From contig OY747713.1 in NCBI GenBank assembly GCA_963556495.2, positions 5,146,821-5,210,820 of the forward strand: a DNA stretch of 64,000 nt. The letters run 5' to 3'. The stretch is from Valencia hispanica (lineage: Eukaryota > Chordata > Actinopteri > Cyprinodontiformes > Valenciidae). Position numbers and translations under genes: made by a program. Below are positions 34,761 to 48,900 of the stretch, in pieces (the first letter of the stretch is position 1; each line of letters starts with the position of its first letter). The notes under the pieces are model-generated. The model worked only from the letters and a program-made list of their open reading frames with translations, ran no database searches and had not been told where the DNA came from.

Positions 34761-35004
34761 TTTTGTGGGTGACTGTAAGTACTTTGGGTGTACAGTTGGA
34801 ATCCAGACAAAGGGCAAAAACAGACCAAGACTGATTTAAACTGTGTTAAGTCATGATATTATAATTAAGTTATCATAAAGCAATTATACAATTTATAAGG
34901 TAATCAAACTGGAATCATAAGGATTATTAAAACATAATGCACTCTGTTGTCCTACTTTCTGCATAATTTGTCTGGGTTTTTGACTATGTTCTGCCTTTTA
35001 TTTA

Positions 35005-35150
35005 TTTATTCATTCCTTCCATGGGTACTTTCTGTTTTTAAATCCATTTAGTTTCCATGAATTGAAGTATCAAAACAAATTATGCTCTGTCTTTTATTTA
35101 TGTGAAACCACAAATAAAACCAACACACGTCCAAAATATGGTTCACAATA
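35005..35150 (+). repeat. Dispersed repeat shared with 46920-47035 (copy 1)
   Basis: TCATTCCTTCCATGGGTACT, TTAAATCCATTTAGTTTCCA and AAACCAACACACGTCCAAAA occur in the same order at 46925-47035 with about one change in ten. Copy 1 contains about 25 bp not in copy 2. The family is unknown. Both copies lie beside hAT-like sequence. Confidence 0.75.
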
Positions 35151-35151
35151 G

Positions 35152-35600
35152 GGATGTGTATTGGCCAGAATCTGGTGATACGATATGTGTCACAATACAA
35201 GGGGGACGATGCGATATATTGCTAAGACTTGGCCCAATCCTTAAACACTTCAGTCATATTCGGTTTACTTCAAGACTTTAAATCTGAATATATTTAAAGT
35301 TTTCCTGCTCTATGTGATTAGAAAAAATAAAAAATAATTAAAAAAATAAACTTTTGAAAAGCTTTTTACAAGTCAAGCATTACAAACATAACTTAAAAAA
35401 GAAAAAAAAGAAACAATTACTAATCTGCATTCGTAAATTAACCTATAACAATAAAAGCCCAATTTTTAAGTCATACAGGACAAAAATCGCACAGAAATGT
35501 TAAAATAGGAAATAGGTATTATTTTTTATTTAAAGTAATAATAAAGAAAGCAGCATTCTCACAAGGACACTTAAATAAAAAGTGTATGCTGCAGTTTTTA
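35152..35600. mobile_element. hAT-like 5' terminal remnant
   Basis: Starts TAGGGATGTGTATTGGCCAG followed by GATACGATATGTGTCACAAT and GGGGGACGATGCGATATATT. The same order of phrases occurs at 39470-39530, so both are copies of one family. The AT-rich interior continues to about 35600 with no transposase. Confidence 0.55.
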
Positions 35601-37019
35601 AAATGTCTTTTTTGTCAGTTTAATAGATGAACTCTGACTTTGCACAGCCTTTTCAGAGCTTTTGTATCCATGTGACCAACGGATCTTCGGCTCCGTTAGA
35701 CACAGAAACAAATATTCCAGCTATGAGCACGATGCACTCCGCCACAGAATAGTCATTTATCCGTAAACGTACACCTCTTCTTTGAGGTCAGGTAAATGTC
35801 AACGCTACAGCTCGCTCCGTTTCATCTACGTTTGGATCAGAACCACCACTTGGCAGCACTTCCTGCACCCCAAGGGCGGGACGTTGCCTACATCCTGGTT
35901 TAAATCCATCCATCTTCTAGACTAACTTTTATGTAGATATACATATTATAGATCATTGGAAAGCTAAGAGTCTTGAGATTCCAATGATGTACGCCAATCA
36001 AGCATGCAATTATAACTGTAGACACAGCGAGCCCTTTTGGCAGACCACCCTAGAAAGAAATGCTATGTCCGACTCACCATTTTGATCAAAAACTGTGTTT
36101 TTACATCCACAAGGGTCCGATTAATGTCCTGCAATAAAATTGTTAGTCCAAGACAAGTCTCAGGTGCGTGATAAGCCAAAATCCGCCACGTTAAAACTGT
36201 ATCTTCTGGACTGTATCGTTTTGTTCCTCTTCTGCTTCCTATGACATAACGTCCGCTAATGTGCTAACAAAAGCCAAAAGATTTCACTGCACCGACCTGG
36301 AAAAGTTAGCTTTTGATTGACGCCTTACTTGATCTAATAGGTGTCAGCTTACCCCTTCCACTGTGGCAACTCTTCAACCAATAGCTGATGGGTGAAAAGT
36401 GCGTTCGTCATTCTTCCGTGTGCGATTCGTAACCATGGAATTATGATGATTGACGTATCGAATAGCCAATGTACTGGTGCAAATGCAAATATGTCACTTT
36501 TGGCACCCCATGACCTCTAGATAGAAAAATATGTGCAACAAACCCTCGTTTTTTGGTTTATTACTGTCGAATTTGGCATGGACAAAGGCAATAGACCGAC
36601 GCTGTGTTTCAGTTCATAACTCAGTTCAAAAGCCATTTTTAAAGCATGTATTTTTAGAAAGTAAAGAGGCGGTCATAAAATTTCATCCTTTCCGCTGTAA
36701 TTAAAAAACACTTTCACCAATTACTTGGTAGCAATAGCACTTAGACCCATTCTCACTGTGTTAGAGGAAACTTCAGTGTTTTTATTGCCAAAGAGACTCC
36801 AGCCATGTCTCTACTAAAAATAGTTGGACAACAGGTTTATTTGTAATTTGTGTATGAATTTTCAAAACATTTATGGCAAAAACTGCAGGAAAGTTAAGTG
36901 GTTTTAATATATATAACATAAAATGAGGCCACAGTAGTGCTCATATTGTCATCGTGTCCCTCTGATTTTTAAAGACGAGGAGCGAGTTCTTTGATTTCCG
37001 ACCCTTCTGCATTCATCGT
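35601..37019. other. Non-coding stretch, no gene recognised
   Basis: A 10-bp inverted repeat ATCATTGGAA/TTCCAATGAT lies at 35952-35989. The DNA at 35940-36720 has the patchy look of an old DNA transposon, but I see no ends. Confidence 0.5.
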
Positions 37020-37540
37020 TGACAGGATAACGGTTTGTGCTCTTCAGTAGGTGCTGTACGAATGTCCTTGAGGATCATCTTGGCTGGGTTAATGGTCTCT
37101 TTGGTGCAAAGCTTAAGCCAGCTATAGATACGGTAGAGAAGACGCCTAATTCAGAGGAAAGAATGAACTTATAGAGCGAGAGGCTTTATGAAGTTCAAAT
37201 CAGGCCGACCTCAGTGAGGCTCCACATTGTTCAGAAGGTTGATGCGCTCAGTACAGTCCTGGTGGGCCTGCACGCAGTTAAATTGTAAAATGAAACTAAT
37301 GTAATAACCGCGGAGTCTAGGAGGGATGGGCCTTTTCATGGCAGAAGATTTATAGGTTCTGAGCGCTCAAGAATCTCCATTTCCTGAATTAGAAGAGAAG
37401 TGACCCCCCGGCCCAGCGACAATAGTTGGTGTGTGGCGTTAGAACATCTGCCAGACATTAGTCAGGCACACCATCGCCCTAAATGATGAAGCTTCTGAGG
37501 GGGTTGTAAATTACAAAGGGAACGAGGGGTAACATCCATC
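37020..37540. other. Candidate conserved non-coding block
   Basis: About 500 bp of balanced sequence free of simple repeats, with ATTA-type cores and compact motifs (GCCTAATTCAGAGGAAAGAA, AAATTGTAAAATGAAACTAA, TGATGAAGCTTCTGAGG). It stands out from the AT-rich flanks. There is no coding frame. Conservation is inferred from texture only. Confidence 0.3.
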
Positions 37541-37670
37541 AGTCCGTCCATCTGTGCGCGACTGTGTGTGTGTGTCCAGAGGAGCGGACAAAAGGGCCTG
37601 CTGCTGCTGTACGCTGACCAAAAGCTCTGCTGGTCAGACTTAATGAACCCTACCCCATCCCCCCGGCTTC

Positions 37671-37672
37671 AT

Positions 37673-37738
<66 letters not shown>
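37671..37738. repeat. Compound (CA)n(TA)n microsatellite
   Basis: About 9 CA units pass directly into about 25 TA units. The TA tract is self-complementary and can extrude as a cruciform. The isoleucine/tyrosine frames on both strands here are products of the repeat. Confidence 0.97.
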
Positions 37739-37739
<1 letters not shown>

Positions 37740-38479
37740 GCACCCCCAACAGCCCTTCTCTCCTCTGCAGTAGCTGTGTCACTACTAATATTGACGAAAC
37801 CCCCCCATGACTCCCTCCCTCCTTCCTCCGTCCCACCCCCCCCTCCAGCTCATGGCCAGCAACCGCTGTTGTCCACATCTCACCTCATCCATAGTAGACA
37901 GTATTGATTTTCAGCACGGAAAATAAAAAAGGCCATGAATTTTAATGCCTCGCTGTCTGTCCGTCTGTCTGTCGCTCTCTTAGCACTCATCCTCACCTCC
38001 TCTCCTTTTTATTCAAAGAGCCGTCTCTTTCCCTCCCGCTCTCTGATGTCTCTCTGTTTGTCCCTTTGCCTCGGACCCTCTTTCTTCTCCAACCAGTAAT
38101 CTCCCCACTTTTCTCCCCGAGCAAACCCACCCATCACCGGTTTCCCTCTCTCTTACCGAGTTTAGTTTTTTATTATTAGCCCCTTTTTCTCTGAGGGAGG
38201 GAAAAGCGAAGGAAACAGAAACTGGGGTTTAAGGCTTCTGGAGAGCCGAGTGTGTTAAACTAATGAGCAAGAAGAAGGGTGTGACTGGAAAAGGAGTGAA
38301 TTCAAGAAAATAAAACTCCTGTGTTTTTTATGAGTACAGTGCAAAAAAAAAGAAAAAAATCATATCCACATTTTTGCCGTATTTCATTTCGAGATTTTAT
38401 CTGATACAGCAAAAGGAATCAAGCAATAATAGCAAAGTGGAAAGGAAATTATTAATGTTTTCTTATTAATTTGTATTCC
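37739..38479. other. Pyrimidine-rich tract and flanking non-coding DNA
   Basis: The + strand from about 37745 to 38160 is strongly C/T-rich, with TCTGTCCGTCTGTCTGTCGC and many TCTC runs. Such tracts can form triplex structures. No gene is supported. Confidence 0.5.
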
Positions 38480-38805
38480 ACCCCTAGTTAAAACTTTTGA
38501 AATTAATCTTTTACTGCAAATACAGAGACAAGCTCTTTTTTAGGGTTTGACTGAATTGGATTTAGATCTGGACTTTGACTAGGGCATTCTAACACATCCA
38601 TGCGCATTCATCTAAACCTGCCTGTATTTTTTCTGATCATTGTCCTGCTGGAAAGGGGGGAACCGCTGGTCTCAAACCTTCTGCGGGGTCGTCCTGTATT
38701 TTAGCTTGATCCGTCTTCCCATCAACTCTGAGCAGCTTTTGCTGTCCTTGCCACAGCATGATGCTGCCACCAATACGATAAACAGTGGGGATCGAGCAGA
38801 GGGGG
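38480..38805 (-). pseudogene. Tc1-like transposase remnant, left part
   Basis: The + strand phrases ATTGGATTTAGATCTGGACT, TTGACTAGGGCATTCTAACA, CATTGTCCTGCTGGAAAGG and ATGATGCTGCCACCA match the minus-strand transposase text of 26642-28228 (near 27050-27320) with many changes and deletions. Only the C-terminal half of the enzyme is represented. The same element's terminal repeat seems to reappear at 40212-40250, beyond an inserted hAT copy. Confidence 0.78.
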
Positions 38806-38807
38806 CA

Positions 38808-39870
38808 CGTTAGCCGAATATTTTCCGTATTTGAACAATTTTTATTATTATTTTTTTTTAAATCTCCATTTTAATCCCCACCCCTGACTACTTGAGGTCA
38901 GACGAGCGGACATTTTCAACTCAAATCAATCAGAGAGCATTTGAGCATCATTTAAGACCTGGACGCCGTACTCAATTCATCCCACAATCCGGGAGCTGAC
39001 AGCATGAAGAAGAGCTACGGAGGATTTGGACACAGACCGGCGGTGACACTGATGCAGAAGGAGAGATTTGCTGCAGGATCTCCTCCCGCTGAAGTGATCG
39101 CGAAAGCCCTCGTTCAGCTGGAGAAAAGTTCCCTGATTTCAAAGCTTTGACTGAAGCGGAGTTTGTAACTCCAGTCTCCAGTGTGGCAGCGGAGCGCGGA
39201 TTCAGCCTCCGTTACGCAGAAGCGGCAGCGTTGTTCAGCTCCATGCGGCGCGTTCAGGCCACAGCGGGTGAAATGTTCAGAATTAATACATGTAGTCTAT
39301 TAATTCGCTCTATGTGCGATGGCACGATGTGGATTCTCTGTTCAGTTGGTCCAGATTGAATATCAATTGAAATGAACGACATTATTGTCATTTTAAAAAT
39401 CGACGTGTAAAAATAGATTATGATTTTTTTCTGGACCCTGTCGGTCAAAATGACAGACGGCAAGAAATTACGATATGTATCGCGATACATGGGAGACGAT
39501 ACGACATATCTCGATATATCGTCATACTATGAGTAAGACTATATATTGTGATTTTTAAAACTCAATTTAACAGTACGAAAACTGTCACAACATTCTAAAC
39601 ACTTCAACCTGTTTCATACTTTAACACATTCAGATTTATTACTAGATCTAGTTGATCCACTGGAACGAAGACGGTGAAAACAGCCACAAAACTACCAGTC
39701 ATACTTTTATATTTACTACAAAAATCACTGTCATCATTAATGGTTCCATTCAAATCGTTAAATTTTTTATTTAAAAAATACATTTTTGTTTTGAATATCT
39801 ATACAATATCGGGAAATAAAATATTGCGATATATCAGTGTACCGATATTTTCTTACATACCTAATAGAAA
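38808..39870 (+). mobile_element. hAT element copy A, inserted in a Tc1 remnant
   Basis: The left part, GTTAGCCGAATATTTTCCGT, matches in inverse orientation the right end of copy C near 57085-57120. The body at 38890-39400 matches copy C (56700-57060) and copy B (48040-48580) on the opposite strand. It encodes the hAT C-terminal dimerisation segment. From about 39470 a GATATGTATCGCGATACATG stretch like 35160-35230 follows, ending with ATATTGCGATATATCAGTGT near 39840. This may be a further nested hAT end. Exact ends and duplications are not resolved. Confidence 0.65.
39129..39359 (+). pseudogene. hAT transposase C-terminal dimerisation fragment (copy A)
   Basis: The frame reads FPDFKALTEAEFVTPVSSVA then AERGFSL, matching the hAT C-terminal dimerisation motif ('hP.SS...ER.FS'). 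It ends with LLIRSMCDG and a stop at 39357-39359. The usual 'R..L....L..L' segment is partly readable. Nothing of the catalytic region is left in frame. A minus-strand copy at 48044-48262 shares ERxGFSLxYA and SMCDGT. Confidence 0.72.
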
Positions 39871-40211
39871 CCTTTAGATTCACACAAGTAGAAAAAAACT
39901 TAATTAAGAATAATATATGTAGATTAAAGACAAAATTACAAAACCCAAGTACTGTGCAGTTATTAAAAATAAAGTGGCAGACTCAGATTTGAATGTGCAA
40001 CTGAGTAGGATAATTAAAAACAAAAATATTTACAGAATGTGCATGTGAGGTTGTGCATTAAAAAGTAAACGTATATATTATTTACAAGAAGTTATATTAT
40101 ATAAAGTGTAAAAAAACAGGCAGCAGCAGAAATGTTACGTGAAGCGAGATAAACAGTGCAAATTACTGCAGGGGGTGTAAACATTATTGGAATTGTTGGG
40201 AGCAGCGATGG

Positions 40212-40252
40212 TTGATACGGTTTGTGACAAAATGTGGAAAAGTTAAGAAATA
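40212..40252 (-). repeat. Tc1-like terminal repeat remnant
   Basis: TTTGTGACAAAATGTGGAAAAGTT matches the right inverted repeat of the Tc1-like element (near 28178-28200). Together with 38480-38805 it suggests one Tc1 remnant split by the hAT insertion. Confidence 0.5.
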
Positions 40253-42563
<2,311 letters not shown>

Positions 42564-45500
42564 TAAAAAGAAAGTGCTTAATTAAATCGTAATTATCTCG
42601 ACTATAACTCTTACTTTGTTGACGGAACTGCGTTGTTCTAACACCTCTCAGAAGAGTCAGATGCATAAACAAACCAATGCATACATTGAAACATGTGTGG
42701 AGATGCCCTCTTTCGCCTCCTGCATTCACAGACATGTCTCCATCCTCAACATAAAAAGCATAGGTGCATCTTGAGAACGCCGGCACCGGTCCAGCCTGCG
42801 CGGTGATTGCATGCAGCCCGGAGGAACCATTAGCAGCTGGCTAGCTTTGGCTCACAGAGGCTAGATGTCATCCTCCATTTGCTGGATAACCTTCAGGCCA
42901 GCTCAATCAGCTGTCAATTGGGATGCTTTCAAAACAAACTCCGGCCCATTATCGGCAAGAATGCCACAAACAGAAGCAGTAGGTTAAATGTCAGATTCCT
43001 GAAGAAATTGTTTTCCCACTTAGCGCAGCCTTGGACTTTGTAGAGGCCGTGCATCTCTTCAAGGAATGCCACTTTAGGCTTCTCCATGAGCAAAAAGAAA
43101 CCAAAATAAAACATATTTGTATGTTTTTATGAGTATAATAAAAAAGGAATGCAGTAGGATTTTTTTCTCATGTCATTATTCCACACAGACTGAGTGTTTA
43201 TTCATCTGAGGGAGGAAAGCAGCGCCGCCGTGGGACAATGAAGATATTTTTTTTAGTTTGATAAAAGCTTAGTTATTTTCAGGGGATGGTTCAATCATTT
43301 CATTCATTCTGTATCATCTTTATACTGAAGGTCGCTGGGTACGTGTGCAAACATCCGTGTTTGACTGCTTTCATATGCGCTCCACTTTTTTATGGGTGCG
43401 TCCGCCTTCCATTATAAACTATAAACTGACGCATTAAAAAAGGAGAAACGCTGGGAGACTCTTGACTTTAAGCCCAATCTCACAAAATATTTAATCATTT
43501 CCCGCGCCACGTCGAAAACAACGAATGCAATGTAATTTATTTCAAGTATTCTTATGACACATGAATAAAAAAAAGAAAATCCTCCTTCCATCAACAATTT
43601 GTCCGACTTCCCTCCTTGACGATCCACCTAGAGCACACGGAGCCTCCCAATCTTGTTAATCCACTCATCCACTCAACGTCAAGTCCACCGTCTGTGCGTC
43701 CGTCTGGCTAACTGACCCAAAGCCCCACCCACCTCGACCCTGACCCTGAGCCCCCCCCCCCCCCACAGCAGGCCTCCTGGGTGGAGGACAATGGAGCCTC
43801 TGGACAAAAACCCAATGATTTGAAGGTTGTAAGGATGGCATGCTGCACGGGCTGTAATAATCCTCGGCTCATCCTCCTCACGCTCAGACACAATGAAAGC
43901 ACTAAAACCGATTAAACAAATGCAATATGAAGATTACTTTCTGTGTGTGTAAATATGGGATTAAGAATGAATAAATACATAATTTATACATAAATTGTAA
44001 ATCTGTTAAACTCTAAAAGTTCAAACATAATCCCACATCCTCAAATAATTTTCATTGTTTAAAAGACCTTTAGGTTTTAAATCGAAATAATCATATTGCA
44101 ACATATTATGAAGTCTTGGCTGGTATCAATCATAAAATCTGGAGATGATCTATGAGGCTAATTAAATTTTACTTAAAAACCCCCCACCATATTAATTGTT
44201 ATATATTTTAAACAAGAGTTGTGAAAAAGCAGTTTGGTTTGCGGGGCCCTTATGGTCTTTTCTTTGTTTGTCTACCTAAATACCATCTGTAAACATTTGG
44301 TTATTTAAATAAGCATCAATGCTGGGCACCGAAAAGACCCTAAACTAAGATGAGCATCACCTTCTTTCTGCCTCAGTCTCAACTCTGAAGTCACTCCTGG
44401 AAAAAAAAGTACATTAGGATTCAGAGCTGGTTGTGTTTCAGTGCTGTAATGTTTCAAGCTCTAATTGGCGTTTTTAAAACGTTCAAAAAGTTTTTTTGTT
44501 TTAAAAAAAAAGAGCAACTTTGAGTTTGACATTTTTCACACATCACCTCCCTCATTGGGTTTGATGTTTCTGCGTCACGCCTGGAGGTCTAGAGGTGTGT
44601 TGAAGGGCTGAAGCCTCTGATCAACAGCCCTGTTTGCCATCAAACTAAATCTACATTGGCTGAGAAAACTGCTGCAGCTTCACTTTTCTATTTAACTATT
44701 GAAAAGCTGAAACGGTTATGTGAGACATTGATTGCAGATGCGCGTGGCCCACTGCATTCGGAGCAGTCAGCTTGTTCCCGTGTTCATAAAGTCGATAAAG
44801 GAGCAGAATCAAGGCTTTAACAATGTGCTAACTGGTCACTCGTGTTGTTTTTTTTTTTGCTGTATTATGACTGAGATTTAGTAAAAGGTGCCAAGAAACA
44901 AAATTGGATTCCCAATTACTGAATATCACAACAATAAACTAGTTTCTGTTGACTCTACCTGACAAAGGAATCATTTAGACCAAGAAAAGACTTACTTTGT
45001 CCCTTCATAGCCTTATATCTCCATTGATCCAAGACGGCAAAATCTTGACATTGACTTGTTTCTTTAAATTAAGTCTTGCATCGTCACATCTGATTACTTC
45101 AAGTAATCTCTTATCTACGCGGTTTACTGGCGTAACCATTGAAGTGGTGACAGTGGAAATGAGCAAGAAACAGAGATGCGCCAATCAATCGGACAGAGAT
45201 CACAACTGGCCAATTTTCCCTTGATCAGCGGCTCAAATACGTTCACAAAATGCATAAACTTAACAAACCCAATTGGTTTTAGGCTGTAATATGCTTTAAC
45301 CAACAGCTTCTACTGTTTTTAGTTTGATTAAAAACCAGAGAAATAGTAGTAGTTTCTTCATTTTGTGGTAGATTCAAACCGGAGACCTCTACCAGGAAAC
45401 CAGCAGCGCATTTTCTCTCCTAAAGAATAAAAAGAGAATTTAAAGAAAAACTGGAAATCCAGTATTTCCACGAAAATCCTGAACAGTGCATCTCTAAATA

Positions 45501-45929
45501 TAAATGAATCCATCCAGGAAATGATACATCTGTTTGTTTACAATAACCTATGTTACTATAATGTACTTCTAGAAGTCAAATCAAGCTGTAGTTGGCATGA
45601 GGATGCTGTTGGTGGATATAGATCCAGAAAACAAAGGGACTAAAACCTGGAAATATTCCGACATTAGAAGGAATAAAGCAGGAAATCATCACCTGCGCTG
45701 CTTAGAAAGCTGTTCAAACCTGTTCACGCCTATAAACAGGAGAATACAACCAATATGCATCATCTGCAGGGTCAGAGTAAGTGGAAACTTTGCCTCAAAT
45801 CGCTGACATTTTTAAAATAGTTTTAATGCTTTAGGTGTTTTAGCAGATAGAGGAGAACCGTTAACCGAGTATCTGTTTTTAGGGCTTATTATTCAGGCTC
45901 CGTTTGATAACAGATGGAATCCCCAGCTA
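42564..45929. other. Non-coding stretch, no gene recognised
   Basis: More than 3 kb without a recognised gene. A balanced segment at about 42940-43110 may be conserved. A poly-C run lies near 43748-43764, and 43470-43900 is GC-richer. Frames on both strands here are low-complexity or at chance length. Confidence 0.55.
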
Positions 45930-46310
45930 CAGCAGACATGTTTGTTACGGCCGAACTGACCCCTGCATATGACCCTCAGCCCATCCCCAAACCACCGGCC
46001 AACCACCTCTCACTGACCCCCCCAAATAAGAAATGAGCAGCCAAACAACCCCCCCTGGATCCTCGCTGCCTGACAGATCTGGTCTGCGTGACCCGGCACG
46101 ACCCGACCCGTCCCGGGACTTGAACTTGAGACTTGACACAACAGCACAGCCAGGCGTGGACAGATGAAAGAGAATAATAAGCTGAGATGGGGGGTCGCTT
46201 GCATATGAATCGTTGGGGGCAACCGAGAGGGGAGGGTGCGGGGTTAGGGAGGTCAAGGGTGAAGGTCAACCCCCCGTGCCACAGAGCCGTGCGTGGACGG
46301 CTGCCTAACT
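45930..46310. other. Candidate conserved non-coding block
   Basis: GC-moderate, non-repetitive DNA includes a compact ATTA/octamer-like stretch at about 46160-46215, with AGAGAATAATAAGCTGAGAT and TTGCATATGAATCG. The overlapping minus-strand frames (45945-46563) are proline/serine-rich, conflict with each other and lack domains, so I do not call a gene. Confidence 0.3.
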
Positions 46311-46919
46311 GACGAGCAGACAAAAGGGGGTGAGGAGGAAGGGGTCGGGGTAACACGGGGAAGCCTGGACCCCTGCTGCTACTGCTGCTGCAGGAGGAGG
46401 AGGAGGCAGAGCAGCACAGGAGCTGGAAGTGAACACATGCAGATGGAGTACGCAAACACTGAGGGGCTGCACAAAAATCACGAGGACAAAAGCAACGACT
46501 TGTGCACAAAGTTAGACGCACAGAGGGGCAGAAAAACGGTTTCTGTTTCAAGACAGAAAACACAATTACTCCTTCACATGTTCAGTTTCTATATGAAGAC
46601 AACATAACTGTGTTTCTGATTTCAGTTGTTTTCATGGAAAACGGTTATTAAGGAAAAGGGCATATGGTTGGATGCATTGATGGTTAAAATCTTTAATATT
46701 GAGTTTATGATTTTTGTTGCAATCAGCAGCTGCGGGATGCTTTCTGTTTCAATATTTGGCAGAATTCATGAATTAACACAGACGCAGCTTTCAGGTGTTT
46801 TCCATAAACATCTAAACAGGACAGACGTTGGGGCTTTGGGAAGGACATTCCAGATGCTTAATAGGGGCGTTCCATTTTGGGTGCCAAATGATTACGGTTC
46901 AATTACAAAACGATTATTT
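46311..46919. other. Non-coding stretch, no gene recognised
   Basis: Contains a CTG/AGG trinucleotide-rich patch at 46371-46407. The 203-codon frame that starts at 46626 runs into the dispersed repeat at 46920 and a poly-C tract at 47033-47043, so it is not taken as a gene. Confidence 0.6.
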
Positions 46920-47035
46920 TTTTCATCATTCCTTCCATGGCTACTTTCTGCTCTTAAATCCATCCAGTTTCCATTAATTGAAGCATCCAAACTGTCAAAC
47001 CACAAATCAAACCAACACATGTCCAAAATATGTCC
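46920..47035 (+). repeat. Dispersed repeat shared with 35005-35150 (copy 2)
   Basis: Same ordered phrases as copy 1, ending at CCAACACATGTCCAAAATAT before a cytosine run. Confidence 0.75.
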
Positions 47036-47044
47036 CCCCCCCCG

Positions 47045-47479
47045 ATCCTGCAAGTATAAGCAGGCTAGTTTATACTTCTCTGTCTGTGGAGGTCCATTAT
47101 CCGTCGACGCAAAGGGTTCTCCGTCAGTAGAGCCCAGTTTTTTAACTATCCGTCGAACACACAGCAGAGCGCATATCTGTGATTGGTCAGCCCCAGATCA
47201 TTTCACCAAAACTTTGCTCTATAGTCGATGTAATTAGTAGTCAATGCAGCTTTTGGCCACTAGATGCTTTATATAACAAGGCCAGTTTATCTAATATGGA
47301 CTTTTGGAGATTTTAAACACCAGGAGGTGTTTGTTTGTTTGTTTACATGCATTTTTAGAGGATTCATTGAGCTGCGCTTCTTGTAAAAAGCTTTCCAGCT
47401 CAATCAAAACTCGCTCTCTGTCGGCCATTGCTATTTAAGTGGATGTGCGTTTACAAGCTGAAGTAAATAAACTGTCGTC
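47045..47479. other. Possible Harbinger-type remnant and flank
   Basis: GGCTAGTTTATACTTCTCTG followed by TCCGTCGACGCAAAGG and CTATCCGTCGAACACAC resembles the subterminal text of fish Harbinger-type non-autonomous elements. No paired ends or TWA duplication were found, so the call is weak. Confidence 0.3.
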
Positions 47480-47939
47480 GACCAGAGCAAGGGCGTCAGT
47501 TTGTTTTAAAAACTGCTGAGGACAATAACCATACACTTGAGTGTTGTTAAAAAATTGCTGGGGACAATTATTATTAATTATTGATATAGCCTATAATTAT
47601 TCATCCGTTTCAGGTTTCATTACAACATGCACTGCAGTGTATAAACAGGTGTTGAAAATCGTATCTTTATTCAAACAATAAAAGTTGAAAGCCTTAAGCT
47701 TATGAGTTTGTTTTTCTAAAGGCACTGAAAATCATCATTAGACTGTTGGCCTGCAAGAATCATCATCACAAAGAACAATGTTGCCTACATAGACTATATG
47801 CGCAACAATAAAACGCGTTCCCTTTACAAGCCTCGCCGTTCTGTGCAGGGAAACTTTAACTAACAGTTCAGAGTCCTGCAACGGGGCGGGTGGAATATTC
47901 CAAAGCAATAAAAGAGAAATAAGTACTATAATTTACATT

Positions 47940-48900
47940 AAATCAGGGATCCCGTTATTTTCTGTCTTTGACAGTCTTTTAAACTTTGAAAAAAATCTCA
48001 AACATGTTCAATATTATTTAGGCTAATTCTTCATTCATTTTAGTTAATATTCAGTCCGAACAATCTGAACAAAGAATCTCCATGTGCCATCACACATGGA
48101 GCAGATGAAAACACGTACTAAATATGAACATTTTACCCGCAGTCTCACAACTTTCTCATGGTCTATAGATGTGAATTGCGCAGCTGCTTGTGCATAAAGG
48201 AGGCTGAATCCGCTCCGCTCGCACACTGCAGACTGGAACAACAAGCGCCACTTCTTTCTCAACGGGGACTTTCCTTATTGCCTCAGCAGAAGGAAATCCA
48301 CAGCATGCGCTCCTTCTGGATCAGTGGATATGATGCTGGTCTGTGTCCGCTGCTGCTTAGCGCTCTAAAGCCTCCAAGGTGCTGTCAGTTCCTGGATAGC
48401 GTTGCAGTGAGTATCAATGTCCAGGTCTGAGATGATGATGCTCAGATGCTCTCATTAGAATCTTTTTTGATTGATTCAGTTTCCTAAACTCTGTGCGTAA
48501 AGTTGAAAAAGACTGTGCGTCTGCATCAAGTGATCAGTGGCGTAAATTGTAAACTTTCAAAATGAGGGACGGCTGTTAGTTTGTGTCCACAGGTGTTTCT
48601 GATTATTGTACTGATGAATAGAGGTTGCGTCATAATAAAGCGACGGCAAAAGCTCATCACACAAACACTCTTCAGATGGTAGGCCTATTCCTTTTTGTGA
48701 ACGCACTCTCTACCTGATGGAGTAGTGGAGCCGCCCGTCAGAAAGTGAACTTTTGTGTGATGTCCTGCTTCATTTTCTCACTCCTCATTCATTTCCTGCC
48801 GCACCGTGAAGAGCCCTGCTAACTACAGCCTTTACATTTTCCCATTAAGGTTTTAAAAAACCGATCAAAGACAGAAAATAACACAATCCCCAATTGATTT
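47940..48900 (-). mobile_element. Nested hAT-like element copy B
   Basis: GTTATTTTCTGTCTTTGA at about 47961-47978 recurs inversely at about 48866-48884 (TCAAAGACAGAAAATAAC), giving inverted ends of at least 17 bp inside the larger hAT element. The interior matches copy C (56700-57060) and copy A on the other strand and holds the transposase C-terminal fragment. I could not see a clear 8-bp duplication, so the outer limits are approximate. Confidence 0.65.
48044..48262 (-). pseudogene. hAT transposase C-terminal dimerisation fragment (copy B)
   Basis: The minus-strand frame contains CERSGFSLLYAQAAAQFTS and FICSMCDGTW, parallel to ERGFSLRYAEAAALFSS and LIRSMCDGT in copy A. The proline-serine motif before the ER is degraded. 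No catalytic region is in frame. It is a dead remnant of the same hAT family. Confidence 0.7.

Noticed and set aside
37568..37878. Open frames through the CA/TA tract
   Set aside because: Pure translation of a microsatellite.
45976..46563. 195-codon minus-strand open frame
   Set aside because: Serine/cysteine runs arise from a CTG/AGG patch. No domain is seen.
46626..47237. 203-codon open frame on the plus strand
   Set aside because: It runs through a dispersed repeat shared with 35005-35150 and across a poly-C run, has no domain and no splice context.
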